A stretch of 60,393 bases of DNA from Candidatus Zhuqueibacterota bacterium (lineage in GTDB: Bacteria > Zhuqueibacterota > Zhuqueibacteria > Zhuqueibacterales > Zhuqueibacteraceae): positions 1 through 60,393 of the forward strand of contig JAKEEU010000461.1 in assembly GCA_022616415.1 (NCBI GenBank). The letters are read 5' to 3'. The notes below the pieces were generated by a model, which saw only the letters and a list, made by a program, of their open reading frames with translations, searched no databases and was not told the DNA's origin. A program made the translations under genes and the position numbers. Shown here in pieces: positions 26,291 through 34,120 of the stretch. Numbering within the stretch: position 1 is the first letter of the stretch; each line of letters opens with the position of its first letter.

Positions 26291-26954
26291 AAATCGGGCT
26301 GAATAAGACATCAAAAATTTTCCACGCCGCCAACAAGCCAATCAGTGAAAAGATTTGATTGTGGCTCAATTCGGCAAACTTCAATGCGGCGCGTTCGCTG
26401 AGGAAAAGGCCGATGGCCGCGTTGCCGTCGAGCGGCGGAACCGGCAGCAAATTGAACGTGCCGAGCAGCAGATTGAGTGTAAAGAGAATGCTGAAGAAAG
26501 TGGCTAAAGCATGCGGCACGCCTATCTCATGCGAGGCGACGACCTGTGTGAATTTGATGGATTCCGGCGCATAAAAGACGCCGGCCCCAATGCCGATCCA
26601 AATCGCCGCAGCCGCAATGAGCACCAGCACGAAATTTGCCAGCGGCCCGGCCAGCGCCATCCAAGCGGCCCGGCGAGGATAACGCTGCTGCCATGTCGGA
26701 TCGTAAGGCGCGCTGCCCCAACCGATCATCCAACCGCCCGAAGAAAGCGCAAAGGATAAAAGCGGAAAAAGGATCGTGCCGAACGGCTCGCGTCTTATAT
26801 GCGGGGTGGGGTCGAGCGTCACTTGTCCGGCGTGAAAAGCCGTGAGGTCGCCGCCGATCTTGGCAGCCAGCGCGTGGGCGGCCTCGTGGCATGTCAGCGA
26901 GAGCAAGAAAACGACATACCAAACCGCCCCCAAGGCAAATATCTCAGGAGACAT
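26244..26954 (-). CDS. Site-2 protease family (M50) membrane metalloprotease
   Basis: 236 residues with four to five membrane helices. The zinc site is explicit: LLSLTCHEAAHALAAKIGG (HExxH, His23-Glu24-His27) in the first helix region, and the third ligand motif FNLLPVPPLDGNAA near residue 175. This is the compact rhomboid-like M50B type without a PDZ domain. Members cleave within the membrane; substrates are unknown. The ATG at 26954 follows GGAGCCAACC. Its 3' end overlaps the convergent NnrS-like gene, so antisense effects between the two transcripts are possible. Confidence 0.9.
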   Translation of the reverse strand: MSPEIFALGAVWYVVFLLSLTCHEAAHALAAKIGGDLTAFHAGQVTLDPTPHIRREPFGTILFPLLSFALSSGGWMIGWGSAPYDPTWQQRYPRRAAWMALAGPLANFVLVLIAAAAIWIGIGAGVFYAPESIKFTQVVASHEIGVPHALATFFSILFTLNLLLGTFNLLPVPPLDGNAAIGLFLSERAALKFAELSHNQIFSLIGLLAAWKIFDVLFSPIFTFALNLLYPGANYQ

Positions 26955-27018
26955 GGGTTGGCTCCGTAACGTAAATTTCAGCCATCACTGAAGTCATGAC
27001 AAAGGTCAATTTTAAAAT

Positions 27019-28515
27019 TCAAAAACCTCGAGCGGCGAGAAATGCCTCAACCTCGTCTTGAATCGAAAAAATTTTTTTGTGATCGAACCTGAACGTCTTG
27101 TGCTCGTAATCGCCGCTGGGCAGGCGCACGTAATGCTCGCGATAAAAATTTTTGTTGGCGGTGATGTGCTCGAGCGCGGCCACGAGGGCATCGACGTCTT
27201 TTCTCGTGCTATAAACCCCGAAGCTGGCGCGCACCATGCCGCGGTGCAATTCCGCCAGTTGCTCGAGTTCTTCGTCGGAAAGCCGCTCCGCCTCCTCAGC
27301 CAAACTCATCGTTACCATCTCGCGCACGTAAGGATGAGCGCAGAAACACTCGTTGCGCACCGAGATGTTGAAATAATCGTTGAGCGTCGCCGCGGTCAAG
27401 CCGTGATCCATGTTTTTAAGATTGAGGGAAATCGCGCCATAGCGTTTGCACAGGGAGCTGTCGGTCTCGCCATAAATGATGAGATCATCAACCGCGCTGA
27501 GTTTTTCGATGGCGTACTCAATCAGCTTGCGTTCTTCTTCGGCGATCATTTCCATGCCGATTTTGTGGAGCGCGTACAGCGCTGCCGCCAGTCCAATCGC
27601 GCCGCAGATGTTGGGCGTGCCAGCCTCTTCACGATCCGGAAATTTTTGCGATTGCGTGTAGCGGTTGATATAAACCGCGTCGACCATGCCGCCGCCGACT
27701 TCCTGCGGCTCCAAATCGGCAAACAAATCTTTGCGTGTGATGACCACGCCGGGAGAACCGGGCGCATAAATTTTGTGCCCGGAGAAAACCAGCACATCGA
27801 GATCGTGCGCCGGATTGTCGTGCCCGCTCATCTGAATCGGCACGTGCGCTGCCATCTGCGCCGCATCGACCACGATCAACGCGCCGTATCGATGCGCCAG
27901 CTCCGCGATTTCGTGAATGGGATTGATAATGCCGGTAACGTTGGAAACGCCGGTGATGGCAACATAGTTGACTTTGTCCGCGTGTTCGCGCAGCGTCTCT
28001 TCGAGCCGGCGGAGATTGACACAACCGAGCGAGTGCGACGCCATCGCCGCCGGGATGTGTACGACTTCACGAAAGTGTTTGCGGTGGGGGAGGTCGTTGG
28101 AATGATGCTCCATAATCGTGGTGATGACCACGTCGCGCTCCGGCCGTTTCTCGCGCAGCGTGCGGGCAACGCGATTCATGCCGCCGGTGGTGCCGCTGCC
28201 GACAAAAAACGCGGTATAAATTTCCGGATTGGCGCGGACGAACTCCAGCACCATCTCGTGCGCCCAGTGGTATTCCTTTGTTGAAAGCCTGGCGCCGAAG
28301 TGCAGCAAGCTGTGCGTGTTGGAGTAATACGGCAGGAATTTGTCGAGCACGTCTTGTACGACTTTGAGCCGCAGCGTGCTCGCCGTGCTGTCGAGATAAA
28401 TGCGCCGCGTGCGCTCGCCGGTCGCCAGCGTGTATTGCACCTCGAGGCCGATCACCTCGCGTGTTAGTTTTTCCAACAGTATCTTTCGGGAAACCGCACC
28501 GTTTGGCTTTGCCAT
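27019..28515 (-). CDS. Class V aminotransferase / cysteine desulfurase-like PLP enzyme
   Basis: About 498 residues from the ATG at 28515 (MAKPNG). Fold-type I PLP enzyme of the NifS/SufS-like class V group: RRIYLDSTASTLRL near the start, AFFVGSGTTGGMNRVAR, VITTIMEHHSNDLPHR, ALIVVDAAQMAAHVPI with the cofactor-holding Asp, and FSGHKIYAPGSPGVVI with the PLP Lys. It is longer than typical cysteine desulfurases (about 400) because of a C-terminal extension after residue 440. It lies just downstream of a TusA gene, so sulfur mobilisation from cysteine with TusA as acceptor is a reasonable inference; the activity could instead be another PLP lyase. Confidence 0.9.
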   Translation of the reverse strand: MAKPNGAVSRKILLEKLTREVIGLEVQYTLATGERTRRIYLDSTASTLRLKVVQDVLDKFLPYYSNTHSLLHFGARLSTKEYHWAHEMVLEFVRANPEIYTAFFVGSGTTGGMNRVARTLREKRPERDVVITTIMEHHSNDLPHRKHFREVVHIPAAMASHSLGCVNLRRLEETLREHADKVNYVAITGVSNVTGIINPIHEIAELAHRYGALIVVDAAQMAAHVPIQMSGHDNPAHDLDVLVFSGHKIYAPGSPGVVITRKDLFADLEPQEVGGGMVDAVYINRYTQSQKFPDREEAGTPNICGAIGLAAALYALHKIGMEMIAEEERKLIEYAIEKLSAVDDLIIYGETDSSLCKRYGAISLNLKNMDHGLTAATLNDYFNISVRNECFCAHPYVREMVTMSLAEEAERLSDEELEQLAELHRGMVRASFGVYSTRKDVDALVAALEHITANKNFYREHYVRLPSGDYEHKTFRFDHKKIFSIQDEVEAFLAARGF

Positions 28516-28629
28516 GCGTACCTGCCTCATTGGTTGAGTTTGGAGCAGCGAACACAAAGCTGCAATGACACAGAGTTGACAAAAAATCTCATTAGCATGC
28601 CGGGTTCGTTTGCAGACTGGCAGCATGCG

Positions 28630-28869
28630 TTACGATTTTTTAATCAGAAACCTGAATTTGCCGTCGCCTTGCCGCTCCGCCAGCAGCAGCTCGTTTTGGC
28701 TCTGGTTCGCCCAGGCTTCCATGTCCATCATCGCATTCGGATCCGTTGCAATCATCTCCAGAATCTGTCCGGCCTGCATTTCTTTCACAGCCTTGTTGGT
28801 TTTGGCCAACGGCATCGGGCAAACCATGCCGGTACAATCCAGCGTTTTGTCGATAAGATGTTCTGCCAT
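28630..28869 (-). CDS. TusA/SirA-like sulfur carrier
   Basis: 79 residues from the ATG at 28869 (MAEHLIDK). It has the TusA hallmark LDCTGMVCPMPLAKTNKAVK with the persulfide-carrying Cys of the CPxP motif, followed by GQILEMIATDPNAMMDMEAW, the second conserved strand-helix. TusA proteins relay sulfane sulfur from a desulfurase to tRNA thiolation, molybdenum cofactor or sulfur oxidation. It sits between the DUF2179 fusion gene upstream and the class V aminotransferase downstream on the same strand, a likely three-gene operon. The C-terminal part is close to the usual family length. Confidence 0.9.
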   Translation of the reverse strand: MAEHLIDKTLDCTGMVCPMPLAKTNKAVKEMQAGQILEMIATDPNAMMDMEAWANQSQNELLLAERQGDGKFRFLIKKS

Positions 28870-28913
28870 TTTCAATTCTCCTGCAAGGGTTTGATAAACG
28901 CGCCGGCGCCGAA

Positions 28914-30008
28914 TCAAATCTCCAGCGCTTGAAAACCTCGGCCCATAATCTCCTGCGCCGGCATGACGATGACAAAAGCGTTCGGATCTTCGGCTTTTAC
29001 GGCGGTTTTGATCCCGGCAATTTCGCTCACGGTGGCCGCAACGATGAGCACGTCGCGTTCCTGCTGCGAGTGCATGCCGGCGCCGTGCAAGCCGGTCACG
29101 CCGCGCTTCAAATCGCGCATGATGCGATCGGCGATGTTTTTCGGTTTGGTCGAGATGATCATGCAGAGAAGCTGTTGGCGCTTGCGGCCGCGCGGCTTGT
29201 TTGCGCCTTGGCTGGTGTTTCCGCCGGCGGAAGCGTCTTTAACTTCCATGGCATGCCACAACTTTTTTAACACCGGAACGTTGCCGGATTTCGGCAGCAC
29301 CTCACCGGTGGCTTGCCGCAAACCGGCGGTGGCGAAACCGATCAAAAAGAGCAACCCGTTGTAAACGAGTCCCGCCGTCAAAATGAGCCAGCCGCTGAGG
29401 GGACCGAGCGACAATCGCGTGATGGCCTCATCCCAAGATGTTGTTATCGTCGGGTGCATGAAAATTTTGAGCAGCCAGGATAAAGCAAGCACGAGAAAAA
29501 TCCACACGAAGTTGCGGCGAAAGCGGCGGCCAAACGCTTCCCACATGCTGATGGGAAATTCCGGGGTGTGCAGCGTCTCGACCATGCTCTCAGCCCATTC
29601 CGGCCGCGGCGCAAAAGGCGGGGAGAGCATCGCGGCAAAGAAATCGGTTTCCATCAAGCGCGTGCGATACGCCCATAGCTCGTAGTAGCGATAGCGCCGG
29701 GCCTCCATCCAAAGAAAAAGCGTAACCAGCAGAGTATTGAGAATCAGCACGCCGTAGTGGTGATCGGGATCGGAAAGCGCAAACGAGATCGCCGCGCTGG
29801 AGGCGAGCACGGCCCAGTTGGTCGTATTGTCGAGACGTTGCCGCCAAACGTTCGACCGTTGAATCTCGGCGCGATAGTAGTGTACCATCGCGGTGTTGAA
29901 TTCGGACGGCCGCATCTCGTAGCCGCGGAACGTCCAGACCGGCTCGTGATTTTCACGCGGTTTTTCATTCTCCCGATCCGCGTGCGGTGTTTCGCTCGTC
30001 TCTGGCAT
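28914..30008 (-). CDS. Fusion of DUF2270 membrane domain and DUF2179 domain
   Basis: About 364 residues (ATG 30008; the frame is open to a TTG at 30026). Residues about 35-240 resemble the DUF2270 membrane family: VHYYRAEIQRSNVWRQRLD, NWAVLASSAAISFALSDPDH, LWMEARRYRYYELWAYRTRL, and paired helices ending GLVYNGLLFLIGFATAG. The C-terminal 90 residues resemble DUF2179, the cytosolic domain usually found behind YitT-type transporters: DRIMRDLKRGVTGLHGAGMH and VKAEDPNAFVIVMPAQEIMG. DUF2179 is suspected to bind small ligands. I do not recall this fusion as common. It precedes the TusA gene by 44 bases, suggesting a sulfur-related or nucleotide-sensing membrane role; this is inference. Confidence 0.8.
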   Translation of the reverse strand: MPETSETPHADRENEKPRENHEPVWTFRGYEMRPSEFNTAMVHYYRAEIQRSNVWRQRLDNTTNWAVLASSAAISFALSDPDHHYGVLILNTLLVTLFLWMEARRYRYYELWAYRTRLMETDFFAAMLSPPFAPRPEWAESMVETLHTPEFPISMWEAFGRRFRRNFVWIFLVLALSWLLKIFMHPTITTSWDEAITRLSLGPLSGWLILTAGLVYNGLLFLIGFATAGLRQATGEVLPKSGNVPVLKKLWHAMEVKDASAGGNTSQGANKPRGRKRQQLLCMIISTKPKNIADRIMRDLKRGVTGLHGAGMHSQQERDVLIVAATVSEIAGIKTAVKAEDPNAFVIVMPAQEIMGRGFQALEI

Positions 30009-30116
30009 GTTTTGAAATCTCGTCAACTCCTTTGCGGTGAATTTTTTGTACGATCAAAATATTTGTCGTGGTACTGCTCTTAATGGGAAAGTGGCTTGTC
30101 GATCGTTGGCGTGTCT

Positions 30117-30317
30117 TCAATGAAATTCATCGTCATCAGTCACACGTACGGATTGCAAGAGCTCCAACTCGTAGAGATCTGCGTGATTGTACGACAGTGC
30201 CAATTCGCTATCAAAGCCGGTATCAATCAGAAATTTGAGACTTTCTTTTTGGTCATGAACAATAAGATCTAAATACACGCGAGGGTAGCGTGAGAATTCG
30301 ATATTTCCATTGATCAT
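30117..30317 (-). pseudogene. Retropepsin-like aspartic protease, N-terminal piece only
   Basis: The 66-residue frame from the ATG at 30317 reads FSRYPRVYLDLIVHD and then LKFLIDTGFDSELALSY, the D-T-G active-site strand of clan AA retropepsin-like proteases. Single-domain bacterial relatives are about 110-130 residues; the C-terminal flap and second half are missing and no continuation is seen in other frames. It overlaps the 3' end of the upstream small gene, the usual arrangement for this two-gene cassette. It may be decayed. Confidence 0.55.
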
Positions 30318-30597
30318 GGTCGCACCCCCCAGTGCCACCAAAATGAACAACAGCTTTGTAACCGATTCTAATGGTAAAGGGGATGATTCCAGGGTGCTTG
30401 GCTTTGATTGCACGGGCGGCTTTCACATCGTCAGACGCCACAACGTAATCACCGTTTTCGACATTAATGGAAATAAATTCGCCCCAATGATCTTTCTCCA
30501 ACTGCTCGCGCAACGGCTCGTAGAAAGCCCGCGCTTTTTTGCCGATTTCTCTTCTTTCTTCCCGGCTCGGCAGGTTTTTAGTGCTTATTGTTGCCAT
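30253..30597 (-). CDS. Small conserved protein upstream of the aspartic-protease piece
   Basis: 114 residues: TKNLPSREERREIGKKARAF, FISINVENGDYVVASDDVKA and PGIIPFTIRIGYKAVVHFGG. It resembles short proteins that commonly precede bacterial retropepsin-like genes, possibly as antitoxin or regulator (recalled from genomic context, not proven). The relatives normally end soon after HFGG; the last 22 residues here overlap the next gene and look unlike the family, so a small frameshift near 30320 is possible. The ATG at 30597 is preceded by a weak ribosome site. Confidence 0.6.
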   Translation of the reverse strand: MATISTKNLPSREERREIGKKARAFYEPLREQLEKDHWGEFISINVENGDYVVASDDVKAARAIKAKHPGIIPFTIRIGYKAVVHFGGTGGCDHDQWKYRILTLPSRVFRSYCS

Positions 30598-30689
30598 GTG
30601 CGTAGTCTCCGTTTGGGTTATGCTTTTCTATTTTGCCCAACATTTACAATGTAATAATTTTATGACTTTAATTCAAGTAATGTCTTTTC

Positions 30690-33600
30690 TTATCGCTTCA
30701 TCTTTTTTGGTGAACCTCGCAACAGCAACAAAAGGCAATTCCCCACCGTCCGTTCGCCGGTTCTATCCGAAGGCGAATTGACGATCTTGCCTTTGACGAC
30801 GAGCGTTGTCGAGCCGCCGCCGTCCAAATTGAGGCCTTGATAAATTCCAAGAGAAATCATGAGATCGGCAAATTCAACCAGCGACATGCCGGCGCTCGAC
30901 TCCTGCCGGCCGTCTACGGTGACAAAATAAAGCTTCGTGCTATCTGCAGAAAAGCCGACGCCGCTGCGCGGATGCCGGTTGGCGGAAAAGCGCGGGAACG
31001 TTCCTTCGCTGCTATCGGCGCCGGCGGCAATGTTTTTTCCATTGACAACGATCCTCGGCCAGCCGCCGGCGAGTGTTTTTATTCTGCCGCGCGATGGCGA
31101 CAAACCCAGGATCATTTTTATCGTGTCCCCAACCGCAAGCTTGCGCGCCAGTAGTTTTTGCGTGTCGTGATAACCCGCCAAAATCAAACCGGTGCGCGGG
31201 ATCACGACGCCCCCGCTTTGCGGCAGATTTTTTTGCACGCGATAAATGAGCGTATCTTGCTTTTCTTTTAATTTGGCCAATTCAATTTCAGCCACGCCCC
31301 ATTGCAAGGAATCATGCGGCGAGGCAGCGCCGTAATAGTGATTGAAAATCACCAAAGCATTGCTGTCGGGAACCGTGTTGACGCCGCTCAAATCACTCGT
31401 CGAGCCGTCCCGCCAGATGATCTTTCCGGCAAACGCAAAGCGCTCGATGAAAGGCCGGCCGTCAAATGACATGGCAAATTGCGAATGAATGTTGTCAAAC
31501 GTGTCGTGCGGCGAGCCGGTGATTTTGACGCCTTTCACAAATTCGCCGGCGATGATTTGATTGTTTTCGATTTCGCCGGTTTTGAGATCGAAAAAATCCG
31601 CATTCAGCGCGGCGATGACTTGCCGCAGAGAATCGTTATGGCGCGCCGCGATGGAACGTGTCGTCTCGCGGCCAAGAAAGTGATTCATGGCGCGAGCGCT
31701 CTCGATTTCGAGGCCGGCTTGCTTCAAATCAATTTCCAAAATATTGATTCGCCACGGGCCTCGCGCTTTCGCCATAAATCGACGCGTCACGCCGGGGGCA
31801 ATCGATTCCGTTGCCGTCGAATCTGCCAGCCATCTCCTGAACCATTTGTAGTTTCGCAGCAAGGCGTCGCGTTGATGTTTCGGCTCGCTGAGAATATGCC
31901 ACTCGCGTGGATAGATGACAAATTCAGTAGGGACACCGCTTTTTTTGAACGCAGTATAAAGCTCTTGCGATTGCGATAAAGGCACGCGGTCATCCTGGGC
32001 GCCATGTTGAATCAACGTTGGCGTCACGATCCGGTCCGCATTTAAAACCGCAGAACGCTCGCGGTACAGCTCGTTTTTCTGCCACGGCGGCGCGCCAAAG
32101 TAAGCCTCGACAAAGTCCGGAATGTCAACCGTGCCATAATAACTGGCGACATTCGTTATGCCGGCGCCAACCGAAGCCGCTTTGAAACGATTGGTTTTGG
32201 CGATCGTCATTGCGGTAAGATAGCCGCCATAACTCCATCCCATAATGCCGAGCCGTTCTGGATCAGCCCAGCCTTTGGCGATGCAATAATCGACTCCGGC
32301 CATCAGATCCTCAAGATCGCCGCCGCCCCAGTCGTTGACATTCGCCTTGCGAAATTTTTCCCCATAACCGCCGCTGCCGCGCACATTGGGATAAAGAATG
32401 AGAAATCCGGCCTGGCTGAACAATTGCGCGGGATACGCCAATCGCCGCAAGATAAACGTGTTCGAGAAAACGCTCGGCGGCCCGCCATGCGCCACCACCA
32501 GCAGCGGATATTTTTTGCCCGCGCTGAAACCAAGCGGCTTGGCCAACAATCCTTCGATTTGATATTTTCCATCTTGGCTGGGCCACTGGATGACTTCCGT
32601 CGCCGCCACCTCAAACTCTTGAAGATCGGCGTAGATCGAAGTTATTTTCCGAGGCTTGAAATCGCGCAGCTCGGATAAAAAGATTTCCGGCGGCGTTTGG
32701 GCGTTTTGTTTGAGAAACGCCATCTGGCGCGTGTCTTGTGTGAAACTAAAAGCGCTGCAATAATCTGTACCGGTCGTGGCGGGTTGAACGCGTTGATCCG
32801 AGATTGAAACGGAAAACAGTTTTGACAAGATTCCCTGCGCCGCAAAAAAATAAATCGCTTTGCCGTCCGCCGACCAACCGGCGAGCCGCGTGACTTCGTC
32901 AAAATTTTGCGTAAGATTTTTCTTTTCACCGGTGAGCGGATTGACGATGAGAACATATTCGTTGCCGATCCAATCGTACTCGCCGCCATTCGAGATGCAC
33001 GCGATCCATTTGCCATCCGGCGACCACTGTGGCGAGATTTCTTTGCCAGGCTGTGCGAGAATCTTTTTCGAGACCCCGCTTGCCAAATCGACGACGAACA
33101 GATCACTCTCGTAATAATCCGGTGGGTGCGTCGGCTTGGGCTGTGCCGAACAGGCGATGGCCTTGCCATCCGGCGCCCAGCAGAAATCGAGAATCGTGAA
33201 CGCGCCGCTCGTCACACACCGCATGGTTTTGGCCGCCACCTCGATAATCCACAAATGCGTCATCTGCAAATTCTGGCCGGCTACGATGGCATCATCTTTT
33301 TCATTTTGTTTTTTTATCCAAACGCTGTCCGGCACATCTTTGCAGAGAAAGGCGATCTTGGTTCCATCCGGCGACCAGCGAAATAGCGAAATACCGGAAT
33401 TGACCGTGGTCAGTTGCAGTGGTTCTTGATCATCGAGACGAGTCAAATAAATTTGCTTCACAGGTGAGCCGCTTCGATTCGAGAGAAAAGCAAGCGCGTT
33501 GCCGTCGGGCGACCATTGCGGATTGGTGTTTTGCGCGTTCCCGTTCGTGAGCCGGCGCGTCACAGGATTTTTCACCGCCGTCGATACCAAAGAGATATTG

Positions 33601-33803
33601 ATGTTGATGGTGTTGTGCTCGAAATCCAGCTCGGAAAGCGTGTAAACAATCCAATCACCTTTTGGAGAAATGGCAACCTCGCCCATGCTTGGAAGCCGGA
33701 GAATGTCATCGAGGCTGAACGTTTTTTTCTGGGCCGCGGCGCTGTTGATCAGCCCAATTATAAAAATGACAAGCGCGGAGCGGTGATAAATTTTCTTTTT
33801 CAT
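30690..33803 (-). CDS. Fusion of S9 prolyl-oligopeptidase and phosphodiester glycosidase (NAGPA-like) domains
   Basis: About 1037 residues from the ATG at 33803. A signal peptide (SALVIFIIGLINSAAA) is followed by a WD40-like beta propeller (repeated WSPDG-x-x-IAF units, residues about 35-400), then the S9 catalytic domain: LVVAHGGPPSVFSN, GIMGWSYGGYLTAM (Ser524), QHGAQDDRVP (Asp604) and PREWHILSEP (His636). From about residue 665 a second enzyme begins: RQVIAALNADFFDLKTGE, VGFSADSTKLYFVTVDGRQE and LNLDGGGSTTLVVKGKIVN, hallmarks of the NAGPA/DUF2233 phosphodiester glycosidase family. The two activities would both be periplasmic or surface exposed. I know of these domains as separate proteins; the fusion is unusual. 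Confidence 0.88.
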   Translation of the reverse strand: MKKKIYHRSALVIFIIGLINSAAAQKKTFSLDDILRLPSMGEVAISPKGDWIVYTLSELDFEHNTININISLVSTAVKNPVTRRLTNGNAQNTNPQWSPDGNALAFLSNRSGSPVKQIYLTRLDDQEPLQLTTVNSGISLFRWSPDGTKIAFLCKDVPDSVWIKKQNEKDDAIVAGQNLQMTHLWIIEVAAKTMRCVTSGAFTILDFCWAPDGKAIACSAQPKPTHPPDYYESDLFVVDLASGVSKKILAQPGKEISPQWSPDGKWIACISNGGEYDWIGNEYVLIVNPLTGEKKNLTQNFDEVTRLAGWSADGKAIYFFAAQGILSKLFSVSISDQRVQPATTGTDYCSAFSFTQDTRQMAFLKQNAQTPPEIFLSELRDFKPRKITSIYADLQEFEVAATEVIQWPSQDGKYQIEGLLAKPLGFSAGKKYPLLVVAHGGPPSVFSNTFILRRLAYPAQLFSQAGFLILYPNVRGSGGYGEKFRKANVNDWGGGDLEDLMAGVDYCIAKGWADPERLGIMGWSYGGYLTAMTIAKTNRFKAASVGAGITNVASYYGTVDIPDFVEAYFGAPPWQKNELYRERSAVLNADRIVTPTLIQHGAQDDRVPLSQSQELYTAFKKSGVPTEFVIYPREWHILSEPKHQRDALLRNYKWFRRWLADSTATESIAPGVTRRFMAKARGPWRINILEIDLKQAGLEIESARAMNHFLGRETTRSIAARHNDSLRQVIAALNADFFDLKTGEIENNQIIAGEFVKGVKITGSPHDTFDNIHSQFAMSFDGRPFIERFAFAGKIIWRDGSTSDLSGVNTVPDSNALVIFNHYYGAASPHDSLQWGVAEIELAKLKEKQDTLIYRVQKNLPQSGGVVIPRTGLILAGYHDTQKLLARKLAVGDTIKMILGLSPSRGRIKTLAGGWPRIVVNGKNIAAGADSSEGTFPRFSANRHPRSGVGFSADSTKLYFVTVDGRQESSAGMSLVEFADLMISLGIYQGLNLDGGGSTTLVVKGKIVNSPSDRTGERTVGNCLLLLLRGSPKKMKR

Positions 33804-33824
33804 GCGTATTATCAAATCTTTTAC

Positions 33825-33850
33825 TTCCGTGAGAGTTCGTATTCCGTGAG
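33825..33850. repeat. Tandem TTCCGTGAG words, half of a larger hairpin element
   Basis: TTCCGTGAG occurs at 33825 and 33842, an interval of 17 bases. The layout and sequence resemble the right half of the 24694-24843 element. It lies 22 bases upstream of the S9 fusion start codon. Confidence 0.5.
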
Positions 33851-33880
33851 CTAAAAATTTTGTAACTTACAAAAGAGAAT

Positions 33881-33924
33881 TGTCATTCCGTAGGCTACGC
33901 CCGTAGGGATTCTTCCAAATGACA
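33881..33924. repeat. Short TGTCATTCC-type element
   Basis: TGTCATTCCGTAGGCTACG begins the element and TTCCAAATGACA ends it; an inner GTAGG-C-TACGCC hairpin lies between. It is the shortest of the four TGTCATTCC copies. Confidence 0.75.
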
Positions 33925-33988
33925 TGCAAGAGGATGGATGAATATTTACAAAATTTTTTGCTTTATGCAAAACGTCCCAACAACAAAA

Positions 33989-34017
33989 CAGGCACCCCGC
34001 CCATCTCGGGATGCCTG
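33989..34017 (-). terminator. Intrinsic terminator for the TonB-dependent receptor gene
   Basis: CAGGCATCCCGAG and GGGGTGCCTG form a stem on the minus strand, followed directly by TTTTGTTG. It lies about 100 bases beyond the receptor stop codon. Confidence 0.7.
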
Positions 34018-34078
34018 TTCTGCAAAAGCCTATTCGAATACATTATTCGCCAGGCGGCTTTAGCCGTCTTACACATCT

Positions 34079-34104
34079 CAGCCCGACGGTTCACCGTCGG
34101 GCTG
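34079..34104. repeat. Perfect 26-nt palindrome
   Basis: CAGCCCGACGGT and ACCGTCGGGCTG, 12-bp arms around TC. It lies 17 bases beyond the receptor stop codon, between that gene and its terminator. It may be a small REP or a second terminator hairpin. Confidence 0.7.
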
Positions 34105-34120
34105 TTTGTCGGGCGATTTT

